DNA from: an uncultured Lachnospiraceae bacterium
GTDB taxonomy: Bacteria; Bacillota; Clostridia; Lachnospirales; Lachnospiraceae
NCBI GenBank assembly: GCA_902789555.1
Contig: CADAOF010000010.1
Location: 1-64,000 of the forward strand
DNA length: 64,000 nt
Reading direction: 5' to 3'
Part shown: piece by piece, positions 50,374 through 59,524 of the stretch
How the letters are laid out: every line of letters starts with the position of its first letter
Numbering within the stretch: position 1 is the stretch's first letter
Notes under the pieces: model-generated
Database searches by the model: none
What the model saw: the letters and a program-made list of their open reading frames with translations, nothing else
Told to the model about the DNA's origin: nothing
Translations under genes and position numbers: made by a program

Positions 50374-52119
50374 ATGGAAAAAAGCTTGTTAAGACGTTTC
50401 ATCTCCTATTACCGTCCGCACCGGAAGATGCTGGCGCTGGATCTTGGCGCGGCATTTCTGATCTCCGCGACCGGAATGGTCTACCCCGTCGTGACGAACC
50501 GGATGCTGAACGATTACATTCCGAACCGGAAGTACGGGACGATCGTGGTTGCCGGGGCCGTCGTCCTGGCCCTGTACGTCGTCCGTTTCTGCCTCCGGTA
50601 TTTCGTTCAGTATTACGGACACATGATCGGCGTCCGCATGCAGTCCCGCATGCGCCGGGACCTGTTCGCGCATCTGGAAAAACTGCCCTTCCGTTTTTAC
50701 GACGACCACGAGACCGGCAGGATCATGACGCGGATCACGAGCGACCTCTTTGAAGTCTGCGAACTCGCGCATCACGGTCCCGAGAATCTGCTGATCAGCT
50801 CGGTCATGATCCTCCTGTCCTTCATCTACCTCATGACGATCGACCCGGTCCTGACGCTCATCATCTTTGCCTGTGTGCCGATCCTGATCGTGGTGTCCGT
50901 CCATTTCCGGAAAGACATGCGGGCTGCGTTCGACGACCGCAGAAAGAGCAACGCCAGGATCAACGCGGCCGTGGAGAGCAGCGTGACCGGGATCCGCGTG
51001 ACCAAGGCCTATACGAACGCCGAGCGGGAGATCGAAAAGTTTGCCGTGGGGGACAACGAATTCGTGGACGCGTCCAGCCGCGCCTACAGGGCCATGGCCC
51101 GCTTTTTCTCCTCGACGGCTTTCATTACGGACGTTTTCAACGTGATCATCCTGATCGCGGGCGGCCTCTTCCTTTACGCAGGCCGCATTAACTTTGGTGA
51201 TTATTCCACCTTCATCGTTTCCGTCAACCTCTTCATCAATCCGGTCAATACCCTGATCAACTTCATGGAGCAGTACCAGAACGGCGTCAGCGGCTTCAGG
51301 CGCTTCGCCGAGATCATGGATGAAGAGCCGGAAAAGGACGCGGAGGACGCCGAGGAACTGCGGGACGTGCAGGGCGAGATCGAATTCCGTGACGTAAGCT
51401 ATTCCTATCCGTCCTCGGATGAGGTGCTCCATCACATCGACCTCCGGATCCGGAAAGGGGAGAAACTGGCGCTCGTCGGCCCTTCCGGCGGCGGAAAGAC
51501 GACGCTCTGCCACCTGCTGCCGAACTTTTACGAACTTCCGGAGGAAAGCGGCAGCATCCTGATCGACGGAAAGGACATCCGTCACCTGACCCTGGATTCG
51601 GTGAGACGGAACATCGGCATCGTCCAGCAGGACGTCTTCCTCTTCTCGGGGAGCATCCGGGACAATATCCTCTACGGCCGCCCGGACGCGGCGGAAGAGG
51701 AAGTCATCAGGGCGGCGAAGCGCGCGAATATCCACGATTACATTATGTCGCTGAAAAACGGCTACGATACCGAGATCGGGGAACGGGGCGTGAAGCTCTC
51801 CGGCGGCCAGAAGCAGCGGGTCTCGATCGCCCGCGTCTTCCTGAAGGATCCTGCGATCCTGATCCTGGACGAGGCGACGAGCGCCCTGGACAACACCACG
51901 GAGGTCCTGATCCAGCAGGCTTTGGACGAACTGTGTAAGGGCCGGACGACCTTAGTTGTCGCGCACCGCCTCTCCACCATCCGGAACGCGGATGAGATCG
52001 CAGTCGTGATTAACGGAGAAATCAGGGAACGCGGAACGCACGACGAACTGATGGCTGCGGACGGCCTGTACAAGGTCCTGTATTCCCTGCAGTTCAGAGA
52101 GAACGACCTGATCGGCTGA
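50374..52119 (+). CDS. ABC exporter, fused membrane and ATPase domains (MsbA/LmrA-like)
   Basis: A 581-residue half-transporter. Residues ~1-320 contain six TM helices and ~335-575 the ATPase: Walker A GPSGGGKTT, Q-loop VQQDVFLFSG, signature KLSGGQKQR, Walker B ILILDEATSALD, H-loop VAHRLST. It should work as a homodimer exporting a lipid, peptide or drug. No partner half-transporter is adjacent. The ribosome binding site is weak (AGAG). Confidence 0.93.
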   Translation: MEKSLLRRFISYYRPHRKMLALDLGAAFLISATGMVYPVVTNRMLNDYIPNRKYGTIVVAGAVVLALYVVRFCLRYFVQYYGHMIGVRMQSRMRRDLFAHLEKLPFRFYDDHETGRIMTRITSDLFEVCELAHHGPENLLISSVMILLSFIYLMTIDPVLTLIIFACVPILIVVSVHFRKDMRAAFDDRRKSNARINAAVESSVTGIRVTKAYTNAEREIEKFAVGDNEFVDASSRAYRAMARFFSSTAFITDVFNVIILIAGGLFLYAGRINFGDYSTFIVSVNLFINPVNTLINFMEQYQNGVSGFRRFAEIMDEEPEKDAEDAEELRDVQGEIEFRDVSYSYPSSDEVLHHIDLRIRKGEKLALVGPSGGGKTTLCHLLPNFYELPEESGSILIDGKDIRHLTLDSVRRNIGIVQQDVFLFSGSIRDNILYGRPDAAEEEVIRAAKRANIHDYIMSLKNGYDTEIGERGVKLSGGQKQRVSIARVFLKDPAILILDEATSALDNTTEVLIQQALDELCKGRTTLVVAHRLSTIRNADEIAVVINGEIRERGTHDELMAADGLYKVLYSLQFRENDLIG

Positions 52120-52142
52120 AGAAAGGCCTGTACATAAGGGAC

Positions 52143-52185
52143 AGGGGCGGGATCCCGGATGATCCCGCCCCTGCTTCTTGTTTTT
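52143..52185. terminator. Intrinsic terminator between converging genes
   Basis: AGGGGCGGGATC (52143-52154) pairs with GATCCCGCCCCT (52161-52172), followed by GCTTCTTGTTTTT on the plus strand. Confidence 0.82.
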
Positions 52186-52191
52186 CAGTAA

Positions 52192-53385
52192 TTATTTGCT
52201 TAACGCCTTGGTGATGCGGGCAAGCGCGTCGTCCATCTCTTCGTAGCTGACGACGATGGGCGGGGCGAAGCGGATCGTGTGGTCGTGGGTCTCCTTGCAG
52301 AGCACGCCTTCGTGGATGCAGGCCTTCACGTAGTCGAAGGCGTCGCCGTAGAATTCCACGCCGATGAGCAGGCCGCGGCCGCGGATCTCCTTGATCTCGG
52401 GATTATGGATCTTCTTCAGGCCGTCCATGAAGTATTTGCCCTTCTCGCGGGCCATCTTCGGATAGTCGTCACGCTGCAGGATCTCGAGCGCTTTCACGCC
52501 GCAGGCGCAGGCAAGCGGGTTGCCGCCGAAGGTGGAGCCGTGGGAGCCGGGGGTGTAAAGGCCGAGGATGTCCTTGTTCGCCGCGATCGCGGAGAGGGGC
52601 ATCACACCGCCGCCGAGGGCTTTGCCCATGATGTAGATGTCCGGAACAACATTTTCGTGCCAGCAGGCGAACATGTCGCCGGTGCGGGCGAAGCCGGTCT
52701 GGACCTCGTCGGCTAGGAAGAGGATGTTGTTCTCGGTGCAGATCTTCCGGACTTCGGTGAGCCACCCTTCGGGCGGCAGGATGATGCCGGCTTCGCCCTG
52801 GATGGGTTCGGCCAGGAAGGCCACCGTATTCGGGGTGATCGCATCGCGCAGCGCTTGGGCGTCGCCGTAGGGAATGGTCTTAAAGCCCGGGCAGTAAGGG
52901 CCGTAGCCGTCCTTTGCGAGCGGATCGGTGGAGAAGCTGATGATGGCGATCGTGCGGCCGTGGAAGTTGTTCGCGCAGGTGATGATCTCCTGTTTGCCGT
53001 TCTCCACACCCTTGACCTTCGTGCCCCAGAGGCGGGCGGTCTTTAAGGCGGTCTCAACGGCTTCCGCGCCGGTGTTCATCGGAAGGACCATGTCCTTGCC
53101 CGTCAGCTTTGCCAGCGCTTCGTAGAACTCGCCGAGGTTCTCGCAGTGGAAGGCGCGGCTCGTCAGCGTGCACTTGTCAAGCTGTTCCTTCGCGGCGGCC
53201 ACGATCTCGGGATGGCGGTGGCCGAAGTTGTGGGCCGAGTAGGCGGAAAGCATGTCGTAGTATTTCCGGCCTTCGGGATCGGTCACGACGGCGCCTTCGG
53301 CCTTCACGATGACGACGGGCTTCGGCGCATAGTTGTGGGCGCCATACTGGTTGGTCTTCTCAATGATCTGTTCTGAAGAGTACAT
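52192..53385 (-). CDS. rocD: Ornithine aminotransferase
   Basis: A 397-residue class III aminotransferase that turns ornithine plus 2-oxoglutarate into glutamate semialdehyde and glutamate. YGAHNYAPKPVV at the start, PMNTGAEAVETALK, FHGRTIAIISFS, FLADEVQTGFARTG and the PLP lysine in IMGKALGGG are typical of RocD. It is last in the arginine operon, where it links ornithine to P5C dehydrogenase. An AGGAGGG site precedes the ATG. Confidence 0.95.
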   Translation of the reverse strand: MYSSEQIIEKTNQYGAHNYAPKPVVIVKAEGAVVTDPEGRKYYDMLSAYSAHNFGHRHPEIVAAAKEQLDKCTLTSRAFHCENLGEFYEALAKLTGKDMVLPMNTGAEAVETALKTARLWGTKVKGVENGKQEIITCANNFHGRTIAIISFSTDPLAKDGYGPYCPGFKTIPYGDAQALRDAITPNTVAFLAEPIQGEAGIILPPEGWLTEVRKICTENNILFLADEVQTGFARTGDMFACWHENVVPDIYIMGKALGGGVMPLSAIAANKDILGLYTPGSHGSTFGGNPLACACGVKALEILQRDDYPKMAREKGKYFMDGLKKIHNPEIKEIRGRGLLIGVEFYGDAFDYVKACIHEGVLCKETHDHTIRFAPPIVVSYEEMDDALARITKALSK

Positions 53386-53427
53386 GATTCCCTCCTGGTG
53401 GTGTTGTAATGGAATGCGGCGGACCGC

Positions 53428-54381
53428 TCAGTTGTTCTCGATGACGGTGCCGGTCTCGCCCTTCAGGGCGTCGGCAGCCTTGTAGAGGGACGTGATGATG
53501 GCTCGTCTGCCGGGGGCGGAGACGGCGAAATCGACGGCAGCCTTCACCTTCGGCAGCATGGAGCCGGGGGCAAAATGCCCTTCGTCGATGTAGCGGCGGG
53601 CTTCCGCGACCGTCATATGGTCAAGATCCTTCTGGTCGGGCTTCCTGAAATTCAGGGAGACCTTTTCGACTTCGGTCAGGATGAGCAGGACGTCCGCATC
53701 CAGGTCGCGTGCGAGGAGCGACGCCGCATGGTCCTTGTCAATGACGGCGGCGGTGCCTTCATAAGCGCCGTCCGCATTCTGTACGACAGGAATGCCGCCG
53801 CCCCCGCAGGTGATCACGATGGACGAATCCCAGAGGCGCTTCACGGTATCGAGTTCCACGATTCTCTTCGGAATGGGAGAGGCAACGACTCTGCGCCAGC
53901 CGCGGCCGGCGTCTTCCTTCACCGTGTAGCCCTTGGTCCGGGCAAGTTCCTTCGCCTCTTCCTCGGTATAGAAGGGACCAATCGGTTTGGTCGGATTCTG
54001 AAAGGCAGGATCGTCCGCGTCCACGGCGACCTGAGTGACCAGCGTCACGACGGGGAGGTCGCCCCGTCCGCGTTTCCGGAGGGCTTCCTGCAGCCCCTGC
54101 TGGATGTGGTAGCCGATGTAGCCCTGGCTCATGGCCGAGCAGACGTCGAAGGGCATGGCCGGCGTTACGTTTTTCGCGGCTTCGCTGGCCAGGATGATGC
54201 GGCCGACCTGGGGCCCGTTCCCGTGCACGACGGCGATCTCATAGCCGGCAGCGTTGATGTCGGCAAGGTATTCACACGTGCGCTTCACGACGTCCAGCTG
54301 GGCTTCGGCCGTGGCCGGACCCTTCCCTTCCTGCAGGGCGTTGCCGCCGAGCGCGACGATGACTTTGACAGCTTTGGCCAT
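53428..54381 (-). CDS. arcC: Carbamate kinase
   Basis: A 317-residue enzyme making ATP from carbamoyl phosphate and ADP. VALGGNALQEGKG, VHGNGPQVG, VVASPIPKRIVE and CGGGGIPV are the family motifs. It sits 13 bp after the ornithine carbamoyltransferase gene, which supplies its substrate, as in arginine deiminase operons. Confidence 0.97.
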   Translation of the reverse strand: MAKAVKVIVALGGNALQEGKGPATAEAQLDVVKRTCEYLADINAAGYEIAVVHGNGPQVGRIILASEAAKNVTPAMPFDVCSAMSQGYIGYHIQQGLQEALRKRGRGDLPVVTLVTQVAVDADDPAFQNPTKPIGPFYTEEEAKELARTKGYTVKEDAGRGWRRVVASPIPKRIVELDTVKRLWDSSIVITCGGGGIPVVQNADGAYEGTAAVIDKDHAASLLARDLDADVLLILTEVEKVSLNFRKPDQKDLDHMTVAEARRYIDEGHFAPGSMLPKVKAAVDFAVSAPGRRAIITSLYKAADALKGETGTVIENN

Positions 54382-54394
54382 GTTCCGCCTCCGC

Positions 54395-55384
54395 TTAAGC
54401 GATCGTGGCCACGATGACGGCCTTGATCGTGTGCAGGCGGTTCTCCGCCTCGTCGAAGCAGTGGCTGTGCGTGCTCAGGAAGACGTCATCGGTCACTTCG
54501 CGGATATCGTAGCCCTTTTCTCGGCAGTCCTTAGCCATGGTCGTATTGAAATCATGGAAGGAAGGCAGGCAGTGCAGGAAGATGTAATTCGGATTGTGGG
54601 TCTTTTCGGCAAGCGCGGCGTCCACGCGGAAGGGAGTAAGGAGCTTTACGCGTTCCGGGATCTTGTCTTCTTCGCCCATGGAGGCCCAGATGTCGGTATA
54701 CAGCACGTCCGCGCCGTCGAGCACGGCCGGATCGTCGGAGATCGTAAATGTCGCCCCGGTCTCCTTCGCGGCTTCCAGGCAGCGGTACAGAACTTCCTTC
54801 GCGGGAGCGAGTTCCTTGGGACCGAAGCCGACGTAGTGGATGCCGAGCTTCGCGCAGATGTACATCAGGCAGTAGGCCACGTTGTTGCGGGTATCGCCGC
54901 AGAAGGCAAGCTTCACTTCGTTCAGAGGCTTGTGAACGTATTCCTCGACGGTCATGATGTCCGCGAGCGCCTGGGTCGGGTGGTCGACGTCGGTAAGGCC
55001 GTTCCAGACCGGAACGCCGGCGTAGGTCCGGAGGTCTTCCACGACCTGCTGATCGTAGCCTCTGTATTCGATGCCGTCATAGAAGCGGCCGAGCACTTTT
55101 GCGGTATCCGCGAGGGATTCCTTCTTGCCCATCTGGGAGCTCTTGGAATCCAGGAAGGTCACGCCCGCGCCTTCGTCCATCGCTGCGACTTCAAAGGCAC
55201 AGCGGGTACGTGTCGAAGTCTTCTCGAAGAGCAGGACGATGTTCTTGCCCTTCAGAGAATCCGTGCGGATGCCGGCGCGCTTCTTGGCTTTCAGGTCATG
55301 CGCGAGGTCCAGAAGGTAGCGCACCTCCTGCGGGGTGAAGTCCATGATGGACAGAAAAGAACGGCCTTTCAGATTGATCGCCAT
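54395..55384 (-). CDS. arcB: Ornithine carbamoyltransferase (catabolic by context)
   Basis: A 329-residue transferase. The carbamoyl phosphate motif STRTRCAFE, the HPTQALAD motif and the ornithine loop HCLPSFHD are present. The sequence cannot tell ArgF from ArcB, but the position between arginine deiminase and carbamate kinase indicates that it runs in the citrulline-degrading direction. Confidence 0.95.
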   Translation of the reverse strand: MAINLKGRSFLSIMDFTPQEVRYLLDLAHDLKAKKRAGIRTDSLKGKNIVLLFEKTSTRTRCAFEVAAMDEGAGVTFLDSKSSQMGKKESLADTAKVLGRFYDGIEYRGYDQQVVEDLRTYAGVPVWNGLTDVDHPTQALADIMTVEEYVHKPLNEVKLAFCGDTRNNVAYCLMYICAKLGIHYVGFGPKELAPAKEVLYRCLEAAKETGATFTISDDPAVLDGADVLYTDIWASMGEEDKIPERVKLLTPFRVDAALAEKTHNPNYIFLHCLPSFHDFNTTMAKDCREKGYDIREVTDDVFLSTHSHCFDEAENRLHTIKAVIVATIA

Positions 55385-55414
55385 GTTGATTCCTCCTGTG
55401 AGAGAATGATTTGA

Positions 55415-56635
55415 TTAGAGAAGATCCCGGACGAGCGGCATGCTCATGCAGCGGGGGCCGCCCCTGCCGCGCGAGAGCTCGGAGCTCGGGATCGTGTAGG
55501 TCTTGACGCCGTGATCCTTGAGGATGCTGTTCGTCGTGTAGTTCCGTTCGTAGACGATGACTTCGCCGGGCGCGATGCACAGGGTGTTCGAGCCGTCGTT
55601 CCACTGCTCGCGCTGGGCGTCCACCGGGCTGTCGCCGCCGCAGTGAATGAGGGTCACGCGGTCTATGCCGAGGTGCCGCTCCAGGATGTGCTGCAGCGTA
55701 TCGTCTTCCTCGGTAATGGTGAGGCCGGAAACGGAGGCCTTGTTCAGCCGCAGCGAGAAGACGCGGAGCGTCTCGCGGATCTCCGGATGGACGATGAACT
55801 TGTCCGTGTCCACCTGCGTGAAGACTGTATCGAGATGCATGAAGGAACGGGTCTTCGGGATGTCGAAGGCCAGGATCTCCTCAAAGCCGCTGTCGGAAGA
55901 GAGGATGCGCTTCGCGTAAAGCTCTACGGCATCGGGGTGCGTCCTCTGCGAGAGGCCGACCGCGATTACGCGGGGCGAGAGCACCAGAATGTCCCCGCCC
56001 TCCATGAAGGCTTCGTCCGTGGGTTCGTACCAGAGCGGGCAGCAGCGGAAGTCGGGGTGATAGCGCAGGATGTATTTGCCCAGACGGGTCTCGCGGTTGC
56101 GGACCTGCGTCTGCATGTGGTGAAGGGAAACGCCGCGGCCGGCCGTTGCGAAGGGGTCGCGGGTGAAATACAGGTTCGGCAGCGGATCCAGAATGAAGGG
56201 GTAATCCTTCGTGAGCCAGTCGGTAAGCCATACCTGGCTGCTCCGGGGATATTCCTCTTTCCGGAGGCCGCTGATCAGACGCTGGACCAGCTCCGCCGGA
56301 TCGCGGAACTGTGCGTAGAAATCGACCAGCCAGGCGAGGGTGTCCGGATGGCGGATCCCGGCGTCCTGGAGAAATTCCTTGGTGAAATTGGCGCGCACGT
56401 AGGCGTCCTGCAGGACTTCCGCAAGAAGATCCTCCAGATAGACGACCTCCGCGCCGTGCTCGCGCAGGAGCCTTGCAAAGGCGTCATGCTCCTCGCGGGC
56501 TACGCGGACGTAGGGGATGTCGTCGAAAAGCATGCGCTCGCGGTAGGCGGGGACGAGATTTTCGAGTTCCCGTCCCGGCCTGTGCAGGAGCACCTTGCGG
56601 AGCTTTCCGATCTCGGAATAGACCTGAATGCTCAT
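55415..56635 (-). CDS. arcA: Arginine deiminase
   Basis: A 406-residue enzyme that hydrolyses arginine to citrulline and ammonia. Motifs: LYFTRDPFA, FMEGGDILVLS, FMHLDTVFTQVD, and the catalytic cysteine in RGRGGPRCMSMPL at the C-terminus. It starts 3 bp after the pruA stop; its GGAG lies inside the pruA end. First step of the ATP-yielding ADI pathway. Confidence 0.97.
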   Translation of the reverse strand: MSIQVYSEIGKLRKVLLHRPGRELENLVPAYRERMLFDDIPYVRVAREEHDAFARLLREHGAEVVYLEDLLAEVLQDAYVRANFTKEFLQDAGIRHPDTLAWLVDFYAQFRDPAELVQRLISGLRKEEYPRSSQVWLTDWLTKDYPFILDPLPNLYFTRDPFATAGRGVSLHHMQTQVRNRETRLGKYILRYHPDFRCCPLWYEPTDEAFMEGGDILVLSPRVIAVGLSQRTHPDAVELYAKRILSSDSGFEEILAFDIPKTRSFMHLDTVFTQVDTDKFIVHPEIRETLRVFSLRLNKASVSGLTITEEDDTLQHILERHLGIDRVTLIHCGGDSPVDAQREQWNDGSNTLCIAPGEVIVYERNYTTNSILKDHGVKTYTIPSSELSRGRGGPRCMSMPLVRDLL

Positions 56636-56638
56636 GCC

Positions 56639-58267
56639 TTATTTCTCCGCCATGTAAGGGTAAACGATCGCGTCGGAGGGGTTAAAGGTCTCCTTCACGG
56701 CGTGCGGGCTCATCCAGCGGATCATGTTGAGCGCCGTGCCGGCCTTATCGTTGGTACCGGACGCGCGGGAGCCGCCGAAAGGCTGCTGGCCGACGACCGC
56801 GCCGGTGCATTTGTCATTGATGTAGAAGTTGCCTTCCGCGTGCAGGAGGGCTTTTTCCATTTTCACGATGGCTTCGCGGTCCTGGGCGAAGACGGCGCCG
56901 GTCAGGGCGTAAGGGGAAGCCTCGTCACAGATCTTCAGGGTCTCGTCCAGCTTGTCGTCGGGATAGACGTAGACGGAAAGGATGGGGCCGAAGATCTCCT
57001 TGACAATGGATTCGTAATCGGGCTTTTTGCAGACGATGACGGTGGGCTCGACAAACCAGCCCTTCGAGTCGTCACAGCCGCCGCCGATGACGATCTTGCA
57101 GCTGCGGCTCTTCTTCGCGCGTTCGAGATACCCCTTGCAGCGTTCGAAGGAAGCCTTGTCGATGACGGCGGCGAGGAAGGTGTCGAAGTCGCGGACATCG
57201 CCCATCTTCACTTCCTTCATCATTTCCTTCATGGTTGCGAGGACTTCGGGCCAGATGCTCTCGGGAATGAAGGCGCGCGAGCAGGCCGAGCACTTCTGGC
57301 CTTGGTATTCAAAGGAGCCGCGCACCAGGGCTGCCGCAAGAGGACGGATGTCTGCGCTCTTATGGGCAAAGATGAAATCTTTCCCACCGGTCTCACCAAC
57401 AATGCGCGGATAATTGCGGTACGAGGAAATATTTTCTCCAATCTGTTTCCAGACGCCCTGGAAGACTTCGGTAGAGCCCGTGAAGTGGAAACCGGCCAGT
57501 TCCCGCCGGGAAATGACGTACCTGGCAACGTCGCTGCCGTTCGACGGGACGAAGTTGATGACGCCGGCGGGCAGGCCGCACTGCATGAGCAGCTTCATGA
57601 AGTAGTAGTTGGACAGGACCGCCGTGCGGGAAGGCTTCCACACCGAGACGTTGCCGACGATGGCGGGCGCCATGGGAAGGTTGCCGCCGATGGAGGTGAA
57701 GTTGAACGGGGTAATGGCGCAGATGAAGCCGTCGAGCGCACGGTAGTCCTGACGGTCCCAAATGCCGGGGATGGAAGCGGGCTGATCCTTGAAGATCTCC
57801 TGCGCGCTCCAGACGCCGAAGCGCAGGAAGTCCGCGAGCTCCGCAATGTCGATCTCCGCCTGGAACACGGTCTTGGACTGGCCGAGCATGGTGGAGGCAT
57901 TCAGGACCTTCCGGTACGGGCCGGTGATCATGTCCGCGGCCTTCAGGAAGATGGCGGAGCGGTGCTCCCAGGGCATTTCCTCCCAGGCCTTCTTTGCCGC
58001 CAGCGCGGCGTCGACGGCTTCGGTCAGTTCCTTTTTGCCGGCGATGCAGCACTCGGCGATCACATGGGCGTGATCGTGCGGCATGGTGACCTTGAACGTG
58101 TTTTCCGTCCAGACTTCCTTTCCGCCGATGATGAGCGGGATCTTCACGATTTCCGAAGCCTGACGGTCAAGTTCGGCCTTCAGTTCGGCGCGTTCCTTCG
58201 AACCGGGAAGATAGGCGCGGAAAGCGTCGTTTTCAGGACGTTTGATGGTGAAATAAGCGTTGGACAT
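56639..58267 (-). CDS. pruA: 1-pyrroline-5-carboxylate dehydrogenase
   Basis: A 542-residue aldehyde dehydrogenase that oxidises glutamate semialdehyde/P5C to glutamate with NAD. ITPFNFTSIGGN, the general-base glutamate in VGETGGKDF and the catalytic cysteine in YQGQKCSACSRAF are intact. The ATG at 58267 is used: it fits the family N-terminus and has GGGGGG upstream; the longer frame to 58474 is not conserved-looking. It heads the operon, with RocD encoded at the other end supplying its substrate. Confidence 0.95.
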   Translation of the reverse strand: MSNAYFTIKRPENDAFRAYLPGSKERAELKAELDRQASEIVKIPLIIGGKEVWTENTFKVTMPHDHAHVIAECCIAGKKELTEAVDAALAAKKAWEEMPWEHRSAIFLKAADMITGPYRKVLNASTMLGQSKTVFQAEIDIAELADFLRFGVWSAQEIFKDQPASIPGIWDRQDYRALDGFICAITPFNFTSIGGNLPMAPAIVGNVSVWKPSRTAVLSNYYFMKLLMQCGLPAGVINFVPSNGSDVARYVISRRELAGFHFTGSTEVFQGVWKQIGENISSYRNYPRIVGETGGKDFIFAHKSADIRPLAAALVRGSFEYQGQKCSACSRAFIPESIWPEVLATMKEMMKEVKMGDVRDFDTFLAAVIDKASFERCKGYLERAKKSRSCKIVIGGGCDDSKGWFVEPTVIVCKKPDYESIVKEIFGPILSVYVYPDDKLDETLKICDEASPYALTGAVFAQDREAIVKMEKALLHAEGNFYINDKCTGAVVGQQPFGGSRASGTNDKAGTALNMIRWMSPHAVKETFNPSDAIVYPYMAEK

Positions 58268-58493
58268 GGTACCCCCCTGAATATGGTTTTTTGTTTTTCC
58301 GATCTCTTTTTTACACGAAAAAAGCACGCGAGCGATCAACCGAAAAACGATATAATACCCACCTGCTTTTTGCCGTAGTCTTTTCAATGCTAATCTTAGC
58401 AGAAACAGAGAAAAAAAACAACCCCCTGACTGGCAAAAAACCCGTGCGCGGAAGGCTTGCCGCGACAACGGCAAACTATTCTATGAGTAGGGC

Positions 58494-58543
58494 TTGACAG
58501 AAGAATATGATATGAAGTATGATATGTTATACAAATCATACTT
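58494..58543 (+). promoter_or_regulatory. Promoter with palindromic operator for the AbrB-ABC operon
   Basis: TTGACA (58494-58499), 18 bp, TATGAT (58518-58523). AAGTATGAT (58515-58523) and ATCATACTT (58535-58543) form a perfect 9-bp inverted repeat with an 11-bp gap, covering the -10 and start site. Confidence 0.85.
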
Positions 58544-58559
58544 AACAAAGGAGAACACC

Positions 58560-58808
58560 ATGTTCACACCGGATGACTTGATGACGGGACTGCCGGAAGA
58601 GAAGCGGCCGGAAGGAAAATACGCCTGGACAGCTACGGTCGGTGAAAAGGGGCAGATCGTGATCCCGAAACAGGCGAGGGAGATCTTCGGGATCAAGCCC
58701 GGAGACGTTCTGCTGCTGCTCGGTGACAAGGACCGCGGCATCGCCATCCCGCCCAAGGCGCAGCTTGACCAGATGCATCAGATGCTTTTCGGAGGACCGG
58801 AAGAATGA
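58560..58808 (+). CDS. AbrB/SpoVT-type transcriptional regulator
   Basis: An 82-residue protein with a SpoVT-AbrB swapped-hairpin domain at ~25-70 (VGEKGQIVIPKQAREIFGIKPGDVLLLLGDKDRGIAI). Such proteins bind DNA as dimers. The ATG at 58560 has AAAGGAG; the frame open to 58494 overlaps the promoter. The palindrome at the -10 is a likely target for self-repression. It overlaps the ABC ATPase start by 4 bp. Confidence 0.92.
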   Translation: MFTPDDLMTGLPEEKRPEGKYAWTATVGEKGQIVIPKQAREIFGIKPGDVLLLLGDKDRGIAIPPKAQLDQMHQMLFGGPEE

Positions 58809-59524
58809 ATATCGCAGAATTGCAGGACGTCTGCAAGGAATATCCCGCTTTCCGCCTGAACAAGGTCTCCTTCGCGCTGGAAGAAGGAAAGATCACCGGC
58901 TTCATCGGACGGAACGGCGCAGGCAAGACCACGACGATCAAATCGATGCTGAACCTCATCCACACGAGCGGCGGAGAGATCCGCTATTTCGGCATGCCGC
59001 TTGCCGGCCATGAGAAGGAGATCAAGCAGCGGATCGGCTATTCGACCGGTACGGTCAGCTGGTATCCGAGAAAGACGATCAGAGAGATCGTCGCCGTCAC
59101 GAAGACCTTTTACCCGAACTGGGACGAGGCAGCCTACCGCAGGTACCTTGCGTTCTTCGGTCTGGACGAGAGCAAGAAGCCAATCGAGCTTTCGGAAGGC
59201 ATGAAGGTCAAGTTCAACCTGTTGCTTGCCCTGTCGCACCGGGCCGAGGTCCTGATCCTGGATGAGCCGACCAGCGGCCTCGATCCCTTCTCGCGCGACG
59301 AACTGCTGGATCTTTTCGGCGAGCTGAAGGCGCACGGCGTGACGATCCTGTTCTCGACGCACATCACCTCGGACCTTGAGAAATGCGCCGACAACATCGT
59401 TTACATCAGTAAGGGCGAGATCAGGGCTTTCCGTCCGCGCGAAGATTTCATGCGGGAAAACGGCAGGCCCGGTGAGACGCTGGAAGAGATCTTCCTGCGC
59501 CTGGAAAAGGAGGCAAGAGCATGA
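58805..59524 (+). CDS. ABC transporter ATP-binding protein
   Basis: A 239-residue ATPase. Walker A GRNGAGKTT, Walker B VLILDEPTSGLD and H-loop FSTHIT are intact; the signature is LSEGMKVK rather than LSGGQ, as in YtrB/CcmA-like ATPases that pair with small ABC-2 permeases. It is coupled by 4-bp overlaps to the AbrB regulator before it and the permease after it. Confidence 0.93.
   Translation: MNIAELQDVCKEYPAFRLNKVSFALEEGKITGFIGRNGAGKTTTIKSMLNLIHTSGGEIRYFGMPLAGHEKEIKQRIGYSTGTVSWYPRKTIREIVAVTKTFYPNWDEAAYRRYLAFFGLDESKKPIELSEGMKVKFNLLLALSHRAEVLILDEPTSGLDPFSRDELLDLFGELKAHGVTILFSTHITSDLEKCADNIVYISKGEIRAFRPREDFMRENGRPGETLEEIFLRLEKEARA

Noticed and set aside
55511..58378. 955-residue open frame on the plus strand
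   Set aside because: Opposite arcA and pruA, both with intact catalytic motifs; the peptide has no recognisable domain.
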